Part shown: positions 1-8,579 of the stretch, piece after piece
Position numbering within the stretch: the first letter of the stretch is position 1
How the letters are laid out: every line of letters begins with the position of its first letter
From: Bryobacterales bacterium
GTDB taxonomy: Bacteria > Acidobacteriota > Terriglobia > Bryobacterales > Bryobacteraceae
Assembly: GCA_016716385.1 (NCBI GenBank)
Contig: JADJWL010000005.1
Location: 372,001-436,000 of the forward strand
DNA length: 64,000 nucleotides
Reading direction: 5' to 3'
Position numbers and translations under genes: made by a program
The notes under the pieces: generated by a model
What the model saw: only the letters and a program-made list of their open reading frames with translations
Database searches by the model: none
Told to the model about the DNA's origin: nothing

Positions 1-410
1 CGGGCGGTGGAGAGCAGTTCGAACAGGCTGCCGGGGCCGAAAAGGTCCAGGTCCTGGGCATAGGGATGGTCGGGATCGAGGAAGCGCTCGCCGGTCTCTC
101 CTTTGCCCGCCCAGTCGCCGGCGAGCCGCGCCAGCGCGCGCTCATAGACGGCCGCGGCACGGCGGGCCCGTGCGCGCTTCTCGAGCAGCCGGTCGTGCCA
201 GACCGCCAGAGAGATGAAGATCACGGCCGGAAGCCCCAGGAGCCAAGCGGAGCCCTCCCGCCAGGGATACGTCAGCCAGGCCATCAGGACGAAGGCAATC
301 GCTGTCAACAGCCGGAGATTGCCGATCTGAAGGTGGCGGTTGTCCAGGAGGGACACCGTCTGACGGCGCCGGTCCAGCCGCCAGCCGTACTCGGTCTTGG
401 GGTCTTCCAT
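1..410 (-). CDS. MutS-related membrane protein, N-terminal part (runs off left edge)
   Basis: The reverse strand is open from the start codon to the window edge, giving about 136 residues. A basic N-terminus is followed by two membrane segments (about residues 29-46 and 52-66), a basic helix, and a segment ending HPYAQDLDLFGPGSLF, which is typical of the region just before the core of MutS-related ATPases that carry N-terminal membrane helices. The ATPase domain lies outside the window. An in-frame ATG at 440 would add ten residues; neither start has a convincing ribosome binding site. The membrane form is distinct from classical MutS, so a direct role in mismatch repair should not be assumed. 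Confidence 0.7.
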   Translation of the reverse strand, partial: MEDPKTEYGWRLDRRRQTVSLLDNRHLQIGNLRLLTAIAFVLMAWLTYPWREGSAWLLGLPAVIFISLAVWHDRLLEKRARARRAAAVYERALARLAGDWAGKGETGERFLDPDHPYAQDLDLFGPGSLFELLSTA

Positions 411-551
411 GGAGTAGCTCACAATTTTCTCACGCGGCATGTAGATTTTTTTCCGGTTTCGCTGACCTTTCCTTTGAGGCGTCCGATGAGAGCCAATATG
501 GCGGCTCTGGATGACGGGCCCAAGAGATCCAGGAAGGAAAGGACCAAGACC

Positions 552-974
552 ATGCCCGAGACCCGGGAACCGGCTGACAAGTCATTGAAAATCTACGAAC
601 GTTTGCTCATGGAGCGGCGCAGTGCCGTGCTCGCCGCACTGGGAGCGAAGGCCACCCAACTGGCCAGGCTGGACCGCGTCAGCGATGAAGACCAGGCGCA
701 GCATTCGCACGAAGAGTTTGTTTCTCTGCGCCTGAATGGGATCGAGTACCGGCAGTTGAAACAGGTGGAAGAAGCTCTGGCGCGGCTCCGCTCCGGCGAG
801 TTCGGCATCTGCCTCTCCTGCGAGCGGCCAATCCCGTCCAAGCGCCTGGAAGCGGTGCCGTGGACGCGCTTCTGCGTCCGCTGCCAGGAGCGGATCGCCG
901 ACAGGCCGTACCGGGACTCGATCGAATTCAAAATGCCCGATTCCGAAGACGAAGAGGTCTACCAGCAGTATTGA
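552..974 (+). CDS. DksA/TraR-family C4 zinc-finger protein
   Basis: A 140-residue protein. An N-terminal helical coiled-coil region (about 10-80) is followed by a C4 zinc finger, CLSC ... CVRC, at about residues 93-116, the DksA/TraR arrangement. DksA-type proteins bind in the RNA polymerase secondary channel and modulate initiation with ppGpp; that role is family knowledge. The ATG at 552 was chosen because a purine-rich AGGAAGG...GGA stretch lies about 8 bases upstream; the reading frame extends further 5' but that part is arginine/proline-rich and noncoding in appearance. The gene converges on fabI, with stops only 4 bases apart. Confidence 0.85.
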   Translation: MPETREPADKSLKIYERLLMERRSAVLAALGAKATQLARLDRVSDEDQAQHSHEEFVSLRLNGIEYRQLKQVEEALARLRSGEFGICLSCERPIPSKRLEAVPWTRFCVRCQERIADRPYRDSIEFKMPDSEDEEVYQQY

Positions 975-978
975 TCCC

Positions 979-1749
979 TTACAAGCCCATGATCTGCAGG
1001 CCGGAATCGACGTAGACGACGTTGCCGGTGACGCCCCGTCCCAGGCTGCTGGCGAGGAACACCGCGGTGTCGGCGACCTCCGCGGGATCGGTCGTGCGAC
1101 GCAGCGGAGATCGCTTCGCCACCGTATCCAGGACCGAAGAGAAGTCCTTGATCGCCCGTGCCGACGCCGTCTTCACCGGGCCGGCCGAGATCCCGTTCAC
1201 GCGGATGCCCGACGGGCCGAGATCGCTCGCCAGGTAGCGGACCGAAGCTTCGAGCGACGCCTTGGCCACGCCCATGACGTTGTAATGCGGCACCACGCGC
1301 ACGGAGCCGAGGTACGTCAACGTGGTGACCGACCCGCCTTCCGTCATGTGCGGCGCCGCGGCGCGGGCCACCGCCACGAGCGAATACGCGCTCACGTTCT
1401 GCGCGAGCAGGAAGCCGTCACGGCTGGTGGAAACGAAATCGCCCGTGAGATCGTCGCGGTTGGCGAACGCCAGGCTGTGGACGACGCTGTCGAGCGGACC
1501 ATCGAGCGCCCCCAGCGCCCGGGACAGACCTTCCAGATCTTCGTCCCGGGTGACGTCGCACGGGACGGCCGCCTCGACGTTCAGACCTTCGGCCAGCGAC
1601 TCCAAAGCCTCCTTCTGGTGTTCCCCCAGGTAGGTGAGCACCAGGCGCGCTCCTTCGCGCGAAAAGGCCTTGGCAATGGTGTAGGCCAGACTCCACTTAT
1701 TGGCAATGCCCAGGATCAGGGCACGCTTACCGGCGAGCAGTTGCGACAT
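979..1749 (-). CDS. fabI: Enoyl-[acyl-carrier-protein] reductase (NADH), FabI type
   Basis: Catalyses the last reductive step of each fatty-acid elongation cycle (trans-2-enoyl-ACP to acyl-ACP) in the cytoplasm. The 256 residues match FabI length. The N-terminal segment RALILGIANKWSLAY is the FabI nucleotide-binding motif, and YNVMGVAK (Tyr-x6-Lys, about residues 155-162) is the catalytic pair typical of FabI and not of ordinary short-chain dehydrogenases (Tyr-x3-Lys). The C-terminus GNVVYVDSGLQIMGL is also FabI-like. It is transcribed divergently from ychF, with about 150 bases shared upstream. Confidence 0.95.
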   Translation of the reverse strand: MSQLLAGKRALILGIANKWSLAYTIAKAFSREGARLVLTYLGEHQKEALESLAEGLNVEAAVPCDVTRDEDLEGLSRALGALDGPLDSVVHSLAFANRDDLTGDFVSTSRDGFLLAQNVSAYSLVAVARAAAPHMTEGGSVTTLTYLGSVRVVPHYNVMGVAKASLEASVRYLASDLGPSGIRVNGISAGPVKTASARAIKDFSSVLDTVAKRSPLRRTTDPAEVADTAVFLASSLGRGVTGNVVYVDSGLQIMGL

Positions 1750-1902
1750 CTCTCCATTTTAAGGGCTCATAGTACACTGAAGAACGGTGTCCGCCATTCG
1801 CCATGTCCCCGGCTCTCGCCTGGGGCTCTTTCGGATGCCTCCAATGCCGCCCGGGTTGCGGTCGCGGATCGGAAGGGCAGGATCCGGATCGAAAGCTAAA
1901 GA

Positions 1903-2973
1903 ATGAAAACCGCCATTATAGGCCTGCCGATGGTAGGCAAGTCGTCTCTCTTCACGATTCTGACCGGTGCGCACCAGGAGTCGCGCATGGGCTCGACCGC
2001 GGTCCGCGCGGGAGTTTCCAAAGTGCCGGACCCGCGGCTCGACGCCCTGGCCCGCATCTTCGAGCCGCCCAAGGTCACTCATGCCACCGTCGAGTACCTG
2101 GATGCTCCGTCTGTCTCCAAGGAGACGCTACGCGACGCCGCCTACGTCGGAGGACTGCGCGTCGTCGACGCCTTCGCGCACGTCGTGCGGGTCTTCGAGG
2201 ACCCCACGGTCCCGCACGAGGAGGGCTCGGTCGACCCCATGCGCGACCTCGAGAACGTCGAAATCGAGCTCGTGCTGAGCGATCTCGTCGTGGTTGAGAA
2301 GCGGCTCGAACGGCTCGAAAAGGACCGTAAGAAAGTGAAGAACCCCGAACTCGACCGCGAGTACGACCTACTCGCCGCCTGCAAGGGCTTCCTCGAGTCG
2401 AACCGGCCGCTGCGCGAGATGGAGTTGAACGCCGACGATGAAAAGCGCATCCGCGGTTTCCAGTTCCTCTCCCAGAAGCCGATGCTCTACGTGTTCAACC
2501 TGGGAGAGGAGGACGCCGGGCGCCTCCACGGGCGCGAGGAGGAACTGCGTGCGCGGGTCGGCGCCAAACCGCACACCGCCGTCACTGCCATCTGCGGCAA
2601 GGTGGAGGCGGAACTGGCTGAACTCTCAACGGAGGACGCCAAGGAATACATGGCCAGCTACGGACTGACGGATTCCGGCCTCGAGCGCCTCATCGGGGCG
2701 ACCTACTCGCTGCTCGGGCTCATGTCTTTCCTCACGGCGGGCGAGACCGAAGTTCGCGCCTGGACCGTGCCCATCAACAGCACGGCGCAGAAAGCGGCCG
2801 GCGCCATTCACTCCGATTTCGAGAAGAAGTTCATCCGTGCCGAGGTGGTGCCCTGGCAGCCGCTCGTCGAACTGGGCGGCTATCCCGGCGTCCGGGAAAA
2901 AGGCCTGCTGCGTCTGGAAGGCAAAGAGTACATCGTGAAGGACGGCGACGTCCTGGTCATCCGGCACTCATGA
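1903..2973 (+). CDS. ychF: YchF/OLA1-family ATPase
   Basis: A 356-residue P-loop protein of the Obg-related YchF family, which prefers ATP and associates with ribosomes. The Walker A motif GLPMVGKSS is at residues 7-15, a coiled-coil insertion lies around 120-170, and a C-terminal TGS-like domain occupies about 270-356, ending in EGKEYIVKDGDVLVI, a YchF signature. It is the first gene of a tight three-gene run with aguB and aguA; its last four bases overlap the aguB start (ATGA), so translation is probably coupled. No functional link between YchF and polyamines is established by this. Confidence 0.93.
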   Translation: MKTAIIGLPMVGKSSLFTILTGAHQESRMGSTAVRAGVSKVPDPRLDALARIFEPPKVTHATVEYLDAPSVSKETLRDAAYVGGLRVVDAFAHVVRVFEDPTVPHEEGSVDPMRDLENVEIELVLSDLVVVEKRLERLEKDRKKVKNPELDREYDLLAACKGFLESNRPLREMELNADDEKRIRGFQFLSQKPMLYVFNLGEEDAGRLHGREEELRARVGAKPHTAVTAICGKVEAELAELSTEDAKEYMASYGLTDSGLERLIGATYSLLGLMSFLTAGETEVRAWTVPINSTAQKAAGAIHSDFEKKFIRAEVVPWQPLVELGGYPGVREKGLLRLEGKEYIVKDGDVLVIRHS

Positions 2974-3851
2974 CCACACAGAAATTCACCATCGGCCTCG
3001 TGCAGACGGCGTGCCTGCCGGACACGGACGCAAACCTCCGGAACGCCGCGGAAAAGGTGCGGGAAGCGGCCGGCCGGGGTGCGCAGATCGTCTGCCTCCA
3101 GGAGTTGTTCCGGTCCCAGTATTTCTGCCGCGAGGAAGACGCGAAGTACTTCGACCTCGCCGAGCCGGTTCCGGGTCCGTCGACCGAAGCGCTGTCGGCG
3201 GTGGCGCGGGAGTGCGGTGTGGTCATTGTGGCGTCGCTGTTCGAACGCCGCGCCGCCGGCGTCTATCACAACACGGCGGCGATCCTCGGGACCAGCGGGG
3301 AACTGCTGGGGATGTATCGCAAGATGCACATCCCTGACGATCCCCTGTACTTCGAGAAGTTCTACTTCACTCCGGGAGACCTCGGCTTCCGCAACTTCGA
3401 CACGCCGTTCGGCCGCATGGCGACGCTCGTCTGCTGGGACCAGTGGTATCCGGAAGCGGCGCGGCTGGCGGCTTTGGGCGGCGCGCAGATCGTGTTCTAC
3501 CCCACCGCCATCGGCTGGCACCCGTCGGAGAAGGCGCAGCACGGTGCCGCGCAGCACGATGCCTGGCGCACGATCCAGCGCGCGCACGCCATTGCCAACG
3601 GCGTGTACGTGGCGGCCGTGAACCGGGTGGGTTTCGAGGGGCCGCCGGAGCGGGGACTCGAGTTCTGGGGCGGTTCGTTCGTCGCCGATCCGTTCGGACA
3701 GGTGATTGCGGAAGCGTCGCACGACCGCGAGGAGATCCTGATTGTGGAATGCGATCCGGCCCGTTCGGAGGAAGTCCGCCGCAACTGGCCGTTTTTGCGC
3801 GACCGCCGCATCGACGCCTACGCGCCTATCGTCAACAGGTTCCTCGACTGA
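2970..3851 (+). CDS. aguB: N-carbamoylputrescine amidase
   Basis: A nitrilase-superfamily amidohydrolase of 293 residues that converts N-carbamoylputrescine to putrescine, CO2 and ammonia. The Glu-Lys-Cys triad is visible: Glu in CLQELF (about residue 46), Lys in RKMHIPDD (about 117) and Cys in VCWDQWYPE (about 155). The assignment over other nitrilases rests on the DPLYFEKFYFTPGD segment and on the adjacent agmatine deiminase gene, which supplies its substrate. It overlaps ychF by 4 bases and aguA by 1 base. Confidence 0.93.
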   Translation: MTTQKFTIGLVQTACLPDTDANLRNAAEKVREAAGRGAQIVCLQELFRSQYFCREEDAKYFDLAEPVPGPSTEALSAVARECGVVIVASLFERRAAGVYHNTAAILGTSGELLGMYRKMHIPDDPLYFEKFYFTPGDLGFRNFDTPFGRMATLVCWDQWYPEAARLAALGGAQIVFYPTAIGWHPSEKAQHGAAQHDAWRTIQRAHAIANGVYVAAVNRVGFEGPPERGLEFWGGSFVADPFGQVIAEASHDREEILIVECDPARSEEVRRNWPFLRDRRIDAYAPIVNRFLD

Positions 3852-4870
3852 TGCCCGCCACACCACGCTCCCTGGGCTACCGCATGCCCGCCGAGTGGGA
3901 GCCGCATGAAGCAACCTGGATCGCCTGGCCCCACAACCGCCAGGACTGGCCAGGCAAGTTCGCCGCCATCGACTGGGTCTACGCTGAGATCGTCCGGCGG
4001 CTGGCGCGCGTGGAACGCGTCCGCATCCTGGTCAACGGGCCGGATGCCGAGCGAAGCGCCCGCCGCGTCCTGCGCGACGCCCACGCGGATTTCGAAGCAG
4101 TCGAGTTCTTCCACGTCCCCACCAATCGGGCCTGGACGCGGGACTACTGCCCGATCTTCGTGCGCGGACGCCGCGGCGTCGCGGCGACCAACTGGATCTT
4201 CAATGGCTGGGCCAAGTACGGCAATCACGCGCACGATAGCGCCGTACCGGCGGCGCTCGCGGCGCAACTGGATCTGCCGGCGTTTGAGCCCGGCATCGTG
4301 CTCGAGGGCGGCTCCATCGACGTGAACGGCCAGGGTCTCCTCCTGACGACCGAGGAGTGCCTGCTGAGCCCAGTGCAAGCGCGTAATCCCGGGCTCACGC
4401 GGCGGCAGATCGAGCGCGCGCTCCACGACTACCTGGGCGCGCGGCGCGTGATCTGGCTCGGCAACGGCATCACGGGCGACGACACGCACGGGCACGTCGA
4501 CGATCTGGCGCGGTTCGTGCGCGCCGATACCGTCGTGATCGCGAGCGAGGAAGACCGGTCGGACGCGAACTACGAGCCGCTGCGCGACAACTGGTTGCGC
4601 CTGCGCGGCGAACCGCTGCGCGTCGTGAAGTTGCCGATGCCACGGCCTGTCTGGTTTCGCGGCCAGAGGCTGCCGGCCAGTTACGCTAACTTCTACATCG
4701 CCAACCGGCTGGTGCTGGTCCCGACGTTCAACGATCCGAACGACCGCAAGGCGCTCGCGATTCTCGCACGGCTCTTCCCGGACCGTGAGGTGACCGGCAT
4801 TCACGCCGTGGATCTGGTCTGGGGTCTCGGCACGCTGCACTGCATGACGCAGCAGCAGCCCGCGCCGTAG
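3851..4870 (+). CDS. aguA: Agmatine deiminase
   Basis: Hydrolyses agmatine to N-carbamoylputrescine and ammonia, the step before AguB. The 339 residues carry the peptidyl-arginine-deiminase-family core: an N-terminal MPAEWEPHEATWIAWPH, TRDYCPIFV, the GGSID region, DDTHGHVDDLARF, and a C-terminal catalytic Cys in LGTLHCMTQQQP. The start at 3851 overlaps the aguB stop by one base (TGATG) and gives the expected family N-terminus. With aguB it makes a complete agmatine route to putrescine. Confidence 0.95.
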   Translation: MPATPRSLGYRMPAEWEPHEATWIAWPHNRQDWPGKFAAIDWVYAEIVRRLARVERVRILVNGPDAERSARRVLRDAHADFEAVEFFHVPTNRAWTRDYCPIFVRGRRGVAATNWIFNGWAKYGNHAHDSAVPAALAAQLDLPAFEPGIVLEGGSIDVNGQGLLLTTEECLLSPVQARNPGLTRRQIERALHDYLGARRVIWLGNGITGDDTHGHVDDLARFVRADTVVIASEEDRSDANYEPLRDNWLRLRGEPLRVVKLPMPRPVWFRGQRLPASYANFYIANRLVLVPTFNDPNDRKALAILARLFPDREVTGIHAVDLVWGLGTLHCMTQQQPAP

Positions 4871-5761
4871 CTAGACCGGCTTGTCCAGATCGCGGTGGGA
4901 TAGCTTCACTCGGTAATGCGCCTTGGCCAGGCGCTTGCGGATCTGCTCGGCGATCAGCACGGAGCGGTGATGGCCGCCGGTGCAGCCGAAGCCGATGGTG
5001 AGGTACGTCTTGCCTTCGCGGATGTAGTGCGGCAGCAGGTAGATCAGCAGGTCTGAGATCCGTTCGATGAACTCCGTCGTCTGCGGGAACGAACGGATGT
5101 AGCGGGCGACGCTGGGATGCCGCCCGGAAAGCTTCTTGAACTCCGGGATGTAGTTCGGGTTGGGCAGGAAGCGGACGTCGAAGACGAGGTCGCTGTCGGC
5201 GGGCACGCCGTGCCGGTACCCGAAGCTGTTGACGAAGACGTTGATCTGGCCTTCCTTGCGCCCGCCCTGAAACTGTTCCGTCGCCATCTGGCGCAGGTCG
5301 TGGACATTGAACTTGCTCGTGTCCCAGACGGCGTCCGCCAGGGCGCGGATCGGGGCAAGGAGTTTTCGCTCCGAAGCCACACTGCGGGCCACTGTGCGGT
5401 CCGAGCCCAGTGGATGCGGGCGGCGCGTCTCACTGAAGCGCCGGATCAGCGTCGCGTCGTCGGCTTCGAGGAAGAGCAGGCGGGCATGCAATTGCCGCTG
5501 CACGGCCGCGAGCATGATGGGGAAGGCGCGCAGGCCTTCCCCTTCCCGGATGTCGATCACGAGAGCGGCCCGGCGGATGCGCGGCGAGTCCCGCGTCAGT
5601 TCGGCCAGTTTCGGGACAAGCTCGATGGGCAGGTTATCGACCGCGTAAAAGCCCAGGTCTTCCAGAGTGCGAAGCACCGAGCCTTTCCCCGAGCCGCTCA
5701 GTCCGGTGATGATGATGAGCTCAGCGGAGGCGAAGGAGTCCCGCGCCTCGGGCATTTTCAT
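4871..5761 (-). CDS. rapZ: RapZ/YvcJ-family nucleotide-binding RNase adapter
   Basis: A 296-residue protein with Walker A GLSGSGKGS at residues 20-28 and a C-terminal domain with IGFGCTGGHHRSV, both diagnostic of RapZ/YvcJ. In E. coli RapZ guides RNase E to the GlmZ sRNA to control amino-sugar synthesis; in other phyla the target is unknown. It is last in the rpoN-hpf-rapZ run and overlaps hpf by 4 bases. Its stop directly abuts the aguA stop (4870/4871), so there is no room for a terminator outside coding sequence. Confidence 0.93.
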   Translation of the reverse strand: MKMPEARDSFASAELIIITGLSGSGKGSVLRTLEDLGFYAVDNLPIELVPKLAELTRDSPRIRRAALVIDIREGEGLRAFPIMLAAVQRQLHARLLFLEADDATLIRRFSETRRPHPLGSDRTVARSVASERKLLAPIRALADAVWDTSKFNVHDLRQMATEQFQGGRKEGQINVFVNSFGYRHGVPADSDLVFDVRFLPNPNYIPEFKKLSGRHPSVARYIRSFPQTTEFIERISDLLIYLLPHYIREGKTYLTIGFGCTGGHHRSVLIAEQIRKRLAKAHYRVKLSHRDLDKPV

Positions 5762-6306
5762 TCGGCCTCAATCAGGTCGAAGTTCCCGTCGCGGCGCCGG
5801 ATCAGCACGGACAGCGCCTCACTGCCGGCGTCGCGGAAGACGAGGTAGTCCCGGCCGGCGTCGAATTCGAGCACGGCTTCATCGACCGTCATCGGTTTGC
5901 GCTGGCCCAGGTGGTTCACGCGGTAGATCTTCTGCTCGGGGGCCGGCGGCGCCGGAGGTACTTCCGGGTTCGCCTTCGCGGTCACCGCTGCCACCTTCTT
6001 GGCGGGGACACGCTTGGTATCGCGCCACTTTGCGCGCACCTTGATGGCCTGCTTCTCGATCTTGTCGAGAGCGCCCAGCACCGCCGTGACGACGTCGGAG
6101 TCGGAACCTCTCCCGGTCAGGGCGTTGTCGTGGTAGCGCACGGTGACATCCGCCCGAAACTGGTGGCGCTCCTGGGTCACCACAACGTGGGCCTCCCGCT
6201 CGCCTTTTCCATCCAGCAGCTTGCCGAGCTTGGAAAAGCGCGATTCGACCTTGCGCTTCTGCGCGGGCGCCAACTCTACCTGTCTTCCTGTGTATGTAAC
6301 GATCAT
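5758..6306 (-). CDS. hpf: Ribosome hibernation promoting factor, long form
   Basis: The 182 residues include the N-terminal ribosome-binding domain (about 1-100, with ERHQFRADVTVRYHD) and a C-terminal dimerisation domain (about 125-182, PMTVDEAVLEFDAGRDYLVF), the long-HPF layout that builds 100S ribosomes directly. An Ala/Pro/Lys-rich linker joins them. It sits between rpoN and rapZ, as in many bacteria, and overlaps rapZ by ATGA, indicating coupled translation. Confidence 0.93.
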   Translation of the reverse strand: MIVTYTGRQVELAPAQKRKVESRFSKLGKLLDGKGEREAHVVVTQERHQFRADVTVRYHDNALTGRGSDSDVVTAVLGALDKIEKQAIKVRAKWRDTKRVPAKKVAAVTAKANPEVPPAPPAPEQKIYRVNHLGQRKPMTVDEAVLEFDAGRDYLVFRDAGSEALSVLIRRRDGNFDLIEAE

Positions 6307-6341
6307 GCTCCCTCCAGGGGGTCCGAGGCTTTGATTGCGGC

Positions 6342-7877
6342 CTAGGACTTCATGCGCCGTACGTGGGTGGAAGGAATCTTCATATCCTCCCTGTACTTGG
6401 CGACGGTGCGGCGCGTCACTTGAATGCCCGCCGCCTGCAGCTTGAAGGTGATTTGCTCGTCGGTGAGCGGCCGCTTTGCATCTTCTTCATCGATCATTTT
6501 CTTCACCATCCGCTTCAGGATCAGCAGAGGCGTCGACGCCCCCGAGGGTCCTTGGACAGCTTCGGAGAAAAAGTACCGCAGTTCGAACACCCCGTGCGGC
6601 GTATGTGCGTACTTGCCCGCCACCGCGCGGCTCACTGTCGATGGATGCACACCGATCTCTTCGGCCACTTCCTTGATCATCATCGGCTTGAGCGAGTCAA
6701 TTCCGTTGTGGAGAAACTCAGTCTGCCGGCGGACGATCGATTGGCACACCTTGAGAATCGTCTGCTTCCGCTGTTCGATGTTCTTGAGAAGCTGCAACGC
6801 GGAAGAGTAACGCTCCTTGACGTAGTTCCGCACTTCTTTCGTGGCCCCGTTCTCACGGTCCAGCATCCGGCGGAAATCCCCGTTGAGCCGCACTTCCGGC
6901 ATGTCTTCGTCGTTCAACTGGATGACGAACTCCTCGCCGTCCTTGAGGATGAAGACATCCGGCTCCACGATGCGCGCGCCGGCGCTCGAATACCGCAGGC
7001 CGGGCGACGGATTCAAATGCCGGATGACCTCGACAGCCATCTCGATGTGTTCCATCGGACGGTTCATCACCCGGGCCATTTCTTTGAGCGACCTGGATTC
7101 AAGCAGGTGCAGATGATCCGTTAGAATCTGCCAGGCAACCCCGCCCTGGCCATTGCGGCTGGCCAACTGCAGCAGGAGACACTCCCGCATGTCGCGCGCG
7201 CCCACTCCCGCCGGATCGAGCGCCTGAACCTCCCGCAGACCGGCCGCGAGTTCTTCGAGCGTCAGGTCTTCCGATGAGGCGATCTCTTCGAGCGGAGTTG
7301 TGAGATAGCCGGCCTCATCGAGGTTACCGATGATGGCCTCGGCCGCTTCGCGAATCCGCCCCTCGAACGCTTCGATGCTGAGCTGCGAACGCAGATAGTC
7401 ACTCAGTGTAACCGGGGCTGAAAGGAAGGTCTCGAACGACGGTTTCTCAACCGATTCCGCTGCCGGGCTGCGGAACCCTGGATCGAGATAGTCGTTGAAG
7501 AAGCTGTCAAAATCAATCTCGTCGAACGGATCGTCCGCCGCCGGCTTCTCCTCCGCCGCGACGGGCTCCCGGTAGAGTTCGGAGATCTCGCCGGAAGTTT
7601 CGCTGGACTTCGCCGAGTCCACCATGGCTCCCGCGAGCAACTCCTCGGCGCCGTCGACGCGTTCGCCCTCGAACAGTTGCCGGAGTTCCTCCGCCGTGAT
7701 CTCCTCGCCGCCATCCGCGCCGTCGTCGAGCGCCGGATTCTCCACCATCTCCTGGGAGATCATTTCCTTCAACTCGAGCCGGTTCAACTGCAGGAACGTG
7801 ACCAACTGCAGCATGCTCGGGGTGAGGATCTGCTTCTGCGCCAGCTTCAGATCCAGTCGCGGAGATAGCAGACTCAT
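6342..7877 (-). CDS. rpoN: RNA polymerase sigma-54 factor
   Basis: A 511-residue sigma-54. The N-terminal Gln/Leu-rich region I (KLAQKQILTPSMLQLVTFLQL) that contacts enhancer-binding activators is intact, followed by an acidic, variable region II (about 55-150), the core-binding region, a helix-turn-helix (HPSTVSRAVAGKYA) and the RpoN box near the C-terminus (RRTVAKYREDMKIPS). A GGAAG ribosome site precedes the ATG. It is first in the rpoN-hpf-rapZ operon; ptsN, often present in proteobacterial versions, is absent. Confidence 0.96.
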   Translation of the reverse strand: MSLLSPRLDLKLAQKQILTPSMLQLVTFLQLNRLELKEMISQEMVENPALDDGADGGEEITAEELRQLFEGERVDGAEELLAGAMVDSAKSSETSGEISELYREPVAAEEKPAADDPFDEIDFDSFFNDYLDPGFRSPAAESVEKPSFETFLSAPVTLSDYLRSQLSIEAFEGRIREAAEAIIGNLDEAGYLTTPLEEIASSEDLTLEELAAGLREVQALDPAGVGARDMRECLLLQLASRNGQGGVAWQILTDHLHLLESRSLKEMARVMNRPMEHIEMAVEVIRHLNPSPGLRYSSAGARIVEPDVFILKDGEEFVIQLNDEDMPEVRLNGDFRRMLDRENGATKEVRNYVKERYSSALQLLKNIEQRKQTILKVCQSIVRRQTEFLHNGIDSLKPMMIKEVAEEIGVHPSTVSRAVAGKYAHTPHGVFELRYFFSEAVQGPSGASTPLLILKRMVKKMIDEEDAKRPLTDEQITFKLQAAGIQVTRRTVAKYREDMKIPSTHVRRMKS

Positions 7878-7966
7878 CTCGCTTCCAGAATATCAAAAGC
7901 GAGCGAGGGACGGTGCCGATTTGTTGAAAGGTTCTAGAAGTACCAGGGGGAGTACTAAGATTCCTA

Positions 7967-7995
7967 TTGTAACTGACTCAGAGTCGTCCTACAAT
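7967..7995 (+). promoter_or_regulatory. Sigma-70-type promoter for the receiver gene
   Basis: TTGTAA at 7967-7972, a 17-base spacer and TACAAT at 7990-7995, which closely resembles a -35/-10 pair. It reads toward the receiver gene at 8082. The spacer contains a perfect 11-base palindrome, GACTC-A-GAGTC (7975-7985), which could bind a repressor. No experimental support. Confidence 0.6.
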
Positions 7996-8081
7996 AAAGT
8001 AGTCCGATCAGCCGGATGTCCCTTCTGGCGGAGCGATGATCCGTCAGGCAACGGTCACGTCAGAACCTGCTGAGGTATGCC

Positions 8082-8540
8082 ATGGGAGCTGTAGCACCGG
8101 CCGGACAGGTACAAGTCCTAGCCGTTCTTCCGTCCGAGTCGGATCGCGTGGCGCTCCGCCGCATTTTCAGCCGTTGCAATTGGGGATTGGGTTTTGCCGG
8201 TGACCTGGAAGAGGCTCAACCGAAGCTTGCTGACCGTCAGGTCGGCGTCGTGTTGAGCGACTGTATCCTGCCCCGGCAGCGGACCTGGAAAGATCTTTAC
8301 GAAGAGTTGCAGAAGCGCGACTTTCCCCCGCCACTGATTGTGACCTCGTCGATTGCCGATGACTGCCTGTGGGCGGAAGTGCTGAATCTGGGAGGATATG
8401 ACCTCCTGGTGAAGCCTTTCGACGGTCAGGAGGTCGCGCGAGTCGTGAGTCTTGCCTGGCGCGGCTGGACCGAGAAGATCCGGCGGCTGACCGTTGCCAC
8501 GGCCGGCCACGGCGCGTTCCACGCTGCCCGCACGGCCTAG
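8082..8540 (+). CDS. Stand-alone response-regulator receiver protein
   Basis: A 152-residue CheY-like fold without an output domain. Visible receiver residues are the likely phospho-acceptor Asp60 in VVLSDCILP, the Thr/Ser switch in IVTSS (about 88-90) and the conserved Lys111 in LLVKPF. The N-terminal acidic pair is less regular (VLPSESD). A GAGGT ribosome site precedes the ATG. No kinase gene is adjacent, so the partner is unknown; divergence from rpoN is positional only. Confidence 0.8.
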   Translation: MGAVAPAGQVQVLAVLPSESDRVALRRIFSRCNWGLGFAGDLEEAQPKLADRQVGVVLSDCILPRQRTWKDLYEELQKRDFPPPLIVTSSIADDCLWAEVLNLGGYDLLVKPFDGQEVARVVSLAWRGWTEKIRRLTVATAGHGAFHAARTA

Positions 8541-8579
8541 ACACTGAAGTGGCCCGGTAGCGATAAGCTATTAGGCATC

